A stretch of DNA of 9,008 nucleotides, from the NCBI GenBank assembly GCA_002372575.1, contig DFHC01000063.1:1-9008 (forward strand), in the 5' to 3' direction. Of the stretch, positions 1-4,673 are shown in pieces. A program made the position numbers and the translations under genes. How positions within the stretch are numbered: the stretch's first letter is position 1; the number at the start of each line of letters is the position of its first letter. Under the pieces are notes generated by a model. That model saw only the letters and a program-made list of their open reading frames with translations. It was not told where the DNA came from and did no database searches. This stretch comes from a bacterium UBA3734 (lineage in GTDB: Bacteria > Bacteroidota > Bacteroidia > Bacteroidales > Bacteroidaceae).

Positions 1-995
1 CCGTCGAAGCGGAATCCGTCGAAATGATACTCCTCGAGCCAGTATTTGCAGTTCGAGAGCAGAAAATGGACGACCTCGTCCTTGCCGTAGTCGAAGCAGA
101 GCGAGTCCCAGGCGGGATGCTCGTGGCGGTCGCCGGCATAGAAATACTGGTTGGGGTCGCCGGCGAGGTTGCCGAGTCCCTCGAACTCGTTTTTCACGGC
201 GTGGCTATGCACGATGTCCATGATGACGGCGATGCCCTGCTGGTGCGCCTCGTCGATGAGTTGTTTCAGCTCCTCGGGCGTTCCGAAACGGCTCGATGGC
301 GCGAAAAACGAACTCACGTGATAGCCGAAAGAGCCATAGTAAGGATGCTCCTGAATGGCCATGATTTGGATGCAGTTGTAGCCGTCGGCAGCGACACGCG
401 GCAGCACTTTTTCGCGGAATTCGACATAGGTGCCCACTTTTTCGGCGTCCTGCCCCATTCCGATGTGGCATTCGTAGATGAGCAGCGGCTTCGTATCGGG
501 TTTGAAGGTCTTCTTTTTCCAGCGATACGGCGTTTCCGGATTCCACACCTGCGCCGTGAAAATCTTGGTAAAGTCGTCTTGCACCACGCGCTGCGCCCAG
601 GCCGGAATGCGCTCGCCCTCTCCCCCATTCCACCGCACTTTCATCTTGTAGTGCTGACCATGTTGGAGGGCATTTTCGGGCAGCAGCAGCTCCCAGTTTC
701 CCGTACCTTCGATGCGCTTCGCACGAAATTCCTCGAGTTCCTGCCAGTCGCTGAAGTCGCCCACGAGGAAAATCTCCGTCGCATTCGGTGCCCACTCGCG
801 AAACACCCAGCCTTCAGTCGTCTTGTGCAGGCCGAAATAGAGGTGTCCCGAGGCAAATTCAGACAGCGTTTTCCTGCCGTTTTGCGTCAGTTGCGAGATT
901 TTCCACTGCGCGTGGTCGTGACGGCCACGAATAGCCTGCTCGTAGGGCTCTAAATAAGGGTCGTTTTGTACGATTCCCAGATATTTTTTTTCCAT
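1..995 (-). CDS. glgB: 1,4-alpha-glucan branching enzyme, GH13_8 (eukaryote-like) type, N-terminal half; runs off the window start
   Basis: Transfers alpha-1,4 chain ends to alpha-1,6 positions to branch glycogen in the cytoplasm. The minus frame is open from ATG at 995-993 to the window edge, giving 331 complete codons, roughly half of the usual ~680 residues. A CBM48-like N-terminal region (about residues 50-130, with VFREWAPNATEIFLVGDFSDW) precedes the GH13 barrel: GSFGYHVSSFFAPSSRFGTP at about 221-240, conserved region I DIVHSHAVKN at 260-269, and the WLEEYHFDGFRFDG block at the edge. By analogy with GBE1-type enzymes, the Asp at residue 331 is the catalytic nucleophile, so the window cuts the gene at its active site. 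DIVHSHAVKN and FDGFRFDG resemble the eukaryotic GH13_8 enzymes more than the E. coli GlgB type. It is probably the last visible gene of a minus-strand unit, 20 bases after the YhcH-family gene. Start choice: first Met, preceded by AAGGTG. Confidence 0.95.
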   Translation of the reverse strand, partial: MEKKYLGIVQNDPYLEPYEQAIRGRHDHAQWKISQLTQNGRKTLSEFASGHLYFGLHKTTEGWVFREWAPNATEIFLVGDFSDWQELEEFRAKRIEGTGNWELLLPENALQHGQHYKMKVRWNGGEGERIPAWAQRVVQDDFTKIFTAQVWNPETPYRWKKKTFKPDTKPLLIYECHIGMGQDAEKVGTYVEFREKVLPRVAADGYNCIQIMAIQEHPYYGSFGYHVSSFFAPSSRFGTPEELKQLIDEAHQQGIAVIMDIVHSHAVKNEFEGLGNLAGDPNQYFYAGDRHEHPAWDSLCFDYGKDEVVHFLLSNCKYWLEEYHFDGFRFD

Positions 996-1001
996 TTTTT
1001 T

Positions 1002-1015
1002 CACCTTTTCACCCT
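1002..1015 (-). promoter_or_regulatory. Repeat-derived ribosome-binding region of the branching enzyme gene
   Basis: Read on the minus strand, the 20 bases between the YhcH-family stop and the glgB ATG are AGGGTGAAAAGGTGAAAAAA. AAGGTG lies about six A residues before the start, a good Shine-Dalgarno match and spacing, and AGGGTG lies further up. The AGGGTGAA part belongs to the flanking ACCCTTTA-type repeat, so the repeat appears to supply part of the translation signal. Function is inferred from position and sequence only. Confidence 0.5.
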
Positions 1016-1051
1016 TTAACCCTTTAACTCTTCACCCTTTAACCCTTTAAC
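1008..1051. repeat. C-rich tandem repeat, two perfect 21-base copies with 23-base period, built from ACCCTTTA units
   Basis: Two identical 21-base copies (1008-1028 and 1031-1051) are separated by TC. Each starts TTCACCC and contains two successive ACCCTTTA octamers. A decayed partial copy (TTTCACCTTTTC) lies just before, at about 998-1010. The array spans the last 11 codons and stop of the YhcH-family gene and enters the glgB spacer. On the minus strand it reads as runs of GGG separated by TTAAA. It has no spacer structure, so it is not CRISPR. It may be one member of a dispersed repeat family, which this window alone cannot show. Confidence 0.85.
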
Positions 1052-1486
1052 CTTAAAAATCGCTTTTCGCAACACAGACTCGTCGGTGATGAGCGGTGCG
1101 TGGCCGTCTTGCGGAAAGAAGATGGCAAACATGCCGGGCGAGCAGGTGACATAGCTCTGCGGCGCGGCTTCGGGCACGAGGGCGCAGTCGCCGGCCTCGT
1201 CGAATTCTGCGGGCGGCAGGTCGGCCACGGGAATGTAGCCGTAGGTTTCAGTGCCGCTGAAGGGAATCTGGATGTCCACCATCTGCCGATGATACTCCAC
1301 AACAGCCTCGTCGCGCGTCCTGCCCTTGGCTCCCTGAATGTTCACATACACGTCGTCGCCCTTGATTTTGTGGATGCCGGTCGAGAGGGTATTCATGTCG
1401 TTGGCCTTGAGGAAATCGGCCACTTCCTTGAAAAGCGGATTCAAGGCATAGTACTTCTCGAGGTTTTCGAGTTTATCTATAATCAT
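1016..1486 (-). CDS. YhcH/YjgK/YiaL (EbgC-like, DUF386) family cupin protein
   Basis: A 156-residue cytoplasmic protein of the YhcH/YjgK/YiaL family. Relatives include the EbgC beta subunit of evolved beta-galactosidase and sugar-acid/sialic-acid cluster proteins; the precise substrate is unknown. Family-typical features are the start MIIDKLENLEKYYALNPLF, GIHKIKGDDVYVNIQ at about 37-51, EYHRQMVDIQIPFSGTETYGY at about 64-84, and FFPQDGHAPLI at 123-133. Glu64, His66 and His129 are plausible cupin metal ligands (inferred from the family). The gene starts 20 bases after the MORN gene stop and ends 20 bases before glgB, suggesting co-transcription. The C-terminus is odd: residues 146-156 (VKGLKGEELKG) are encoded entirely by a G-rich/C-rich tandem repeat, so the natural end was probably near residue 146 and the stop codon now lies within repeat DNA. 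The role in this operon, possibly sugar handling, is inference. Confidence 0.9.
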   Translation of the reverse strand: MIIDKLENLEKYYALNPLFKEVADFLKANDMNTLSTGIHKIKGDDVYVNIQGAKGRTRDEAVVEYHRQMVDIQIPFSGTETYGYIPVADLPPAEFDEAGDCALVPEAAPQSYVTCSPGMFAIFFPQDGHAPLITDESVLRKAIFKVKGLKGEELKG

Positions 1487-1506
1487 ATTCTGTATCTATT
1501 TAATTA

Positions 1507-2631
1507 TCAGTCGTTTATTCTCGTTCCATTTCGGTACGTTCCCGAGGCTATCACCTTGCCGTTTCCGTCTTTTTCGACGAATTTCCCATCGCGGCGATCG
1601 TCAAGATACGAGCCTTCGAAACGTGTGCGGTCTTTATTGATTTCCACGGCACTGCCGTTGCGCTTGCCATTTTTATAAAAGCCCTTGAACTTGCTACCGT
1701 CGGCAAAAGCAATGTGGACTTCGCCGTCGAGCCGCCCGTTCAGGAACGAGCCCTCGTAGAGGTCGCCATTCTTCTTGCGCAGCTTGCCCGTGCCGTTCTG
1801 AAGGTCGTTTTTCCACTGGCCGGTGTAGGTGTCGCCATTGCTCCAGACGAGCGTGCCCTGGCCGTGTTTGTCGCCGTTGAGGAAATGGCCGGTATATTTG
1901 TCGCCGTTGGCAAAGCGGAAAACGCCGTCGCCCGTGCGGTTTCCCTCGACGTAGCCGCCCTCATAGACATCGCCGTTCTGGAACTTGTAGATGCCGCGTC
2001 CGTGCTGGTTGTCCTCACGCCAATCGCCCTGATAGGTGTCGCCGTGGGCATACATGTAAAAACCTTTTCCCGAGCGCATGTTTCGATCCCACATTCCATC
2101 GTAGGAACTGCCGTCGCTCCAGTAGAAGTAGCCTTTTCCGTTTTTCTCGTCGTTGCGCCAGTTGCCATCGTAGTAGGAACCGTCGGAGAAGGTGTATTTT
2201 CCCCTGCCCTGGCGCTTGTCGTGATACCAGTTTCCGTCGTACACGTCACCGTTGTAATAGTACATCACGCCGTGTCCCTGCTGATAGTCGCGATCCCAGA
2301 GTCCCACATATTTATTATTGTTGAGGAAATAGAACGTGCCGCGCCCGTGTTGATGGCCGAGCACCCACTGTCCGTCGTATTTCTCGCCGTCGGCAAAGGT
2401 ATAGACGCCGTTTCCCTCACGTTTTCCGCGCACGTATTCACCCTCGTAGCGATTTCCGTTGTGATAGACGGTTGTGCCCTTGCCATAGGGTTTCCCGTTG
2501 AGCATTTCTCCCTTGTATTCTCCCCTCAGACCGTCTTCCGTGATGGAGCACGAACCGAGGGAAATCTTCTGTGCCGCACCACTGAACGAGGTCATCACGG
2601 CCAATGTCAAAGCAAATATTTTGTGTTTCAC
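1507..2631 (-). CDS. Secreted MORN-repeat protein (about 14 repeats)
   Basis: A 374-residue protein with an N-terminal signal peptide (MKHKIFALTLAVMTSFSGAA, likely cut near residue 20), so probably periplasmic or surface-exposed. The rest is almost entirely MORN repeats with strict 23-residue spacing and consensus G-D-x-Y-x-G-x-W-x-x-G-x-x-x-G-x-G-x-x-x-F-x-N/D. Full units run from about 35 to 357, with a final partial unit at 358-374. Good examples are GDVYDGNWYHDKRQGRGKYT and GDTYQGDWREDNQHGRGIYK. MORN repeats form extended beta-hairpin scaffolds; some bind lipids or proteins, but no catalytic domain is visible and no specific function can be given. The first gene of the unit, it starts about 28 bases downstream of a good Bacteroidota promoter on the minus strand. 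Repeats are well diverged at DNA level, indicating an old array. A long open frame on the opposite strand is a by-product of the repeat composition. Confidence 0.92.
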   Translation of the reverse strand: MKHKIFALTLAVMTSFSGAAQKISLGSCSITEDGLRGEYKGEMLNGKPYGKGTTVYHNGNRYEGEYVRGKREGNGVYTFADGEKYDGQWVLGHQHGRGTFYFLNNNKYVGLWDRDYQQGHGVMYYYNGDVYDGNWYHDKRQGRGKYTFSDGSYYDGNWRNDEKNGKGYFYWSDGSSYDGMWDRNMRSGKGFYMYAHGDTYQGDWREDNQHGRGIYKFQNGDVYEGGYVEGNRTGDGVFRFANGDKYTGHFLNGDKHGQGTLVWSNGDTYTGQWKNDLQNGTGKLRKKNGDLYEGSFLNGRLDGEVHIAFADGSKFKGFYKNGKRNGSAVEINKDRTRFEGSYLDDRRDGKFVEKDGNGKVIASGTYRNGTRIND

Positions 2632-2658
2632 GTTTCCTGTCTTTTAAAAAATTATCGA

Positions 2659-2689
2659 CAAAAGTAAGCATTTATCGCCACACGGCAAA
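2659..2689 (-). promoter_or_regulatory. Bacteroidota-type promoter for the MORN/yhcH/glgB unit
   Basis: Read on the minus strand, TTTG (plus 2686-2689) is followed after 19 bases by TACTTTTG (plus 2659-2666), matching the -33 TTTG / -7 TAnnTTTG consensus of the Bacteroidota primary sigma factor. Transcription would start near 2650, leaving a short leader of about 20 bases before the ATG at 2631. No transcript data are available. Confidence 0.7.
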
Positions 2690-2742
2690 ATCGATTATGA
2701 TTTTTTAAATAAATAGAGTAGATGGTTAATATTCGCTAATCA

Positions 2743-2774
2743 TTTGTGGGTTACGGGGATAATTCGTAATTTTG
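2743..2774 (+). promoter_or_regulatory. Bacteroidota-type promoter for the small secreted protein
   Basis: TTTG at 2743-2746 and TAATTTTG at 2767-2774 are separated by 20 bases, a full match to TTTG-N19-21-TAnnTTTG. The predicted start near 2780 gives a leader of roughly 45 bases. AAAGGA at about 2811-2816 may act as a weak ribosome-binding site before ATG at 2827. It is divergent from, and does not overlap, the minus-strand promoter at 2659-2689. The rest of 2632-2826 is AT-rich and shows no other gene. Confidence 0.7.
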
Positions 2775-2826
2775 CGGCGATTTTTCAGACGAATTCAAGT
2801 TTTAACCAATAAAGGAATAGAGAAAA

Positions 2827-3324
2827 ATGAAGAAGATTCTGATGACGGCCGTCGTGCTGCTTCTGACAGCATCGGCTAACGCGCAAGACGTATTCAAACT
2901 GCTGCTGCAAGACGCGAAGACCGTGGCAGAAGACAAGTCGAAGGATTTGGAGACGCGCAAGATTGCCACGTTCAAGTACGACGAGTTGAGCTATATGGCC
3001 ATGCAGGTGCGCGACGACGTGCTCCGCGACTCCACCGACCTGGACTTCTTCAACCGCACGGTGACGATGCTCAATGAGCAGTCGTTTGCCATGTACGAGT
3101 TCATAGAGTTCTATTTTGAGCGACTGGCTGCGGCAAAGAAAAAGGAAGAGCGCGACATCGTGATCACCGTGTTCCGCAATGCCAGCATCAACCATCCGCT
3201 CTTCAACGACATGGACAAGGAGCTGATTCTCTCGTACTACAACAACGAAAACTACCTGACGCGCTTCTCGCTCGACACCGACTGGGTGAAGGCTCTGGCG
3301 GTAGTCAGGGAGAGAAACTGGTAG
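2827..3324 (+). CDS. Small secreted alpha-helical protein of unknown function
   Basis: 165 residues with a clear signal peptide (MKKILMTAVVLLLTASANA, predicted cut after Ala19, before QD), so probably periplasmic. The mature part is charged and predicted largely helical, with no transmembrane segment, cysteine pair or recognisable catalytic motif. Recognisable blocks are KIATFKYDELSYM (about 46-58), EQSFAMYEFIEFYFERL near the middle, NASINHPLFNDMDKELILSYYN (shown only as a landmark), and the C-terminal FSLDTDWVKAL. Its general pattern fits conserved Bacteroidales hypothetical proteins of similar size that I recall, but no function is known to me. It has its own promoter at 2743-2774, is apparently monocistronic, and converges with the lytic transglycosylase gene across a 32-base gap. 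The reading frame and start are well supported by the signal peptide. Confidence 0.85.
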   Translation: MKKILMTAVVLLLTASANAQDVFKLLLQDAKTVAEDKSKDLETRKIATFKYDELSYMAMQVRDDVLRDSTDLDFFNRTVTMLNEQSFAMYEFIEFYFERLAAAKKKEERDIVITVFRNASINHPLFNDMDKELILSYYNNENYLTRFSLDTDWVKALAVVRERNW

Positions 3325-3356
3325 GCTTTTTCCGAAGGGGTGGTCTGAAAACCCGA

Positions 3357-4562
3357 CTACATCACCTTATATTTATTCTTACGCTTCGCACGATGGGGTG
3401 TCGAAACAGTACCGATGTTGCTGTCGCCCGCTCGTGCGAAGCCTCTGTATTCGGCGTAGCGACTGCGAATCTTGCGCACGTAGTTGTAGGTTTCCGAGCC
3501 GCGCATATAGCCGTTTTTCACGACGGGGTCGTTGTAGTATTCCGGCTTGCTCAAGGCGAGCACAAACTCTGCCACGTCGTCCCATCGGTGGGGGTTCTTG
3601 CCGTGTTTCTGGGCCAGGCGCATGGCGTCGCGAATGTGGAAGAAGCCGCCGTTGTAGGCCGCCAAAACGAAATAGCGACGCTCGTTGCCATCAACAATGT
3701 CGTTGAAATGGTTGGTGAGCTTCTTGATGTAGCGCGTGGCCGTGGCGATGTTGGCCTCGGGTTCGTAGATTTGCGAGTGGGGCAGCCCCATTTCCGTGGC
3801 CGTGGCAGGCATAATCTGCATCAGTCCGCAGGCTCCCACCCACGAGCGGGCCTTGGGGTCGAAGGTTGATTCCTGATAACACTGCGCGGCGAGCAGTCGC
3901 CAGTCCCAGCGGGCGGTCGGGGCGTGTTTCTGGAAGAGGTGGTCGTAGCGCGAAATCACGCCGCCCGAGCGATTCAGCATCGGCGAATAGACCTTGCGCG
4001 TCACGCCTCGGTTCGAGAGCATCAGCGACTCCTCTTTCTTGATTTCCGCCACCAGCTCGGGCCGGAACCAGCCGTTGAGCGTGTCGGCGAGCTCAGTGTT
4101 GCCCTCGCGCACGGCCCACTGGCTGCTGTTCAGCGAATCTTTCGCGTAACCGCAATAAATCAAGCCGGAGTCGGTTTTTTGAAGTGGAAAGGCGATGACG
4201 TCGCCCTCGCCTTTTTGCAGCCGCTGCACCATTTCCGTCGTGTCCTGACAAACCTCCACGCGCAGCGAAACGCCCAGTTTGTGGGCGAAGCGCTCGCAGA
4301 GCAGATACTGCAGCCCCATACCGCGACCGTGGTAGTCGTAGTAGGTTTCGGGACCGCTGAGCGTGAGCATAATCAGTTCGCCATTGGCCATGATGTCGCG
4401 CAAGGTGAAGCCCGTCGAGGCCGAAGGCGCGGTTTCGAGTGCGTCGGGGGCGCCTACGGTGCTGCCCCACGGCGTGGTCTCCGTGCGCTGAGGCTTCTGG
4501 CAGGCTGCAAGCGACACGAGCAGCATGAGGAAAATCAGGCGGATGGAACGATGTCGGCGCAT
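3357..4562 (-). CDS. MltF-like membrane-bound lytic murein transglycosylase (lipoprotein, SLT domain)
   Basis: Cleaves the MurNAc-GlcNAc bond of peptidoglycan to form 1,6-anhydroMurNAc, from the periplasmic side of a membrane. 401 residues: signal peptide with lipobox LVSLAAC (lipidated Cys21), a region resembling lobe 1 of SBP_bac_3 (about 55-165, e.g. YYDYHGRGMGLQYLLCERFA and WAVREGNTELADTLNGWF), then an SLT (GH23) domain at about 205-335. Catalytic Glu231 lies in CYQESTFDP, followed by GLMQIMP (246-252) and AAYNGG (301-306), all diagnostic. E. coli MltF is about 518 residues; here the central, second lobe of the binding domain seems absent, as the chain passes directly from DVIAFPLQKTDSGLIYC to the WAVREGNTEL segment. 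A basic C-terminal tail (KRKNKYK) is present. The gene is divergent from uvrA with overlapping promoters. The MltF label is by architecture; the exact subfamily is less sure than the activity. Confidence 0.92.
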   Translation of the reverse strand: MRRHRSIRLIFLMLLVSLAACQKPQRTETTPWGSTVGAPDALETAPSASTGFTLRDIMANGELIMLTLSGPETYYDYHGRGMGLQYLLCERFAHKLGVSLRVEVCQDTTEMVQRLQKGEGDVIAFPLQKTDSGLIYCGYAKDSLNSSQWAVREGNTELADTLNGWFRPELVAEIKKEESLMLSNRGVTRKVYSPMLNRSGGVISRYDHLFQKHAPTARWDWRLLAAQCYQESTFDPKARSWVGACGLMQIMPATATEMGLPHSQIYEPEANIATATRYIKKLTNHFNDIVDGNERRYFVLAAYNGGFFHIRDAMRLAQKHGKNPHRWDDVAEFVLALSKPEYYNDPVVKNGYMRGSETYNYVRKIRSRYAEYRGFARAGDSNIGTVSTPHRAKRKNKYKVM

Positions 4563-4585
4563 GGTATCAAGCGTAAATTTGCGTA

Positions 4586-4619
4586 CAAAAGTACGACATT
4601 ATTTGCAAATATGCTCAAA
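4586..4619 (-). promoter_or_regulatory. Candidate promoter for the lytic transglycosylase gene
   Basis: On the minus strand TACTTTTG (plus 4586-4593) matches the -7 TAnnTTTG box. The best -33 TTTG (plus 4616-4619) is 22 bases away, slightly long for the consensus. The -7 box lies inside the symmetric GTACAAAAGTAC at 4583-4594. The leader to the ATG at 4562 would be short. It overlaps the plus-strand uvrA promoter. Confidence 0.5.
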
Positions 4620-4633
4620 AAAGCGTAAATTTG
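4602..4633 (+). promoter_or_regulatory. Bacteroidota-type promoter for uvrA and the glycosyltransferase
   Basis: TTTG at 4602-4605 and TAAATTTG at 4626-4633 are exactly 20 bases apart, a full match to the Bacteroidota consensus. Transcription would start near 4640, about 34 bases before the uvrA ATG at 4674. The -33 box sits in the perfect palindrome ATTTGCAAAT (4601-4610), a possible operator or simply promoter composition. Confidence 0.7.
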
Positions 4634-4673
4634 CAAGAATTTTCAAATTAAAACAGCATTTCTTAACAAAATA

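Larger units (their letters stand above)
4569..4634. repeat. Direct repeat pair AAGCGTAAATTTGC in the divergent intergenic region
   Basis: The 14-base sequence AAGCGTAAATTTGC occurs perfectly at 4569-4582 and again at 4621-4634, 52 bases apart. The second copy contains the -7 box of the uvrA promoter; the first copy lies just inside the leader of the opposite gene. ATTTGC also occurs at 4601-4606, and its complement GCAAAT at 4605-4610. This could be a regulator site set shared by both genes or a small local duplication. Confidence 0.7.

Noticed and set aside
1714..2667. Long plus-strand open frame (about 317 codons) opposite the MORN gene
   Set aside because: Its valine/alanine-rich product mirrors the MORN repeat codons with no domain of its own. 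The opposite frame has a signal peptide, strict 23-residue repeats and a promoter.
3325..3356. Bidirectional terminator between the convergent genes
   Set aside because: Only very short complementary stretches (GGG/CCC and GGT/ACC) are present, with no stable stem followed by a T-run on either side.
3924..4628. Plus-strand open frames opposite the lytic transglycosylase (also 3393-3869)
   Set aside because: No domain features, and they lie antisense to a gene with lipobox, catalytic Glu and SLT motifs; they are shadows.
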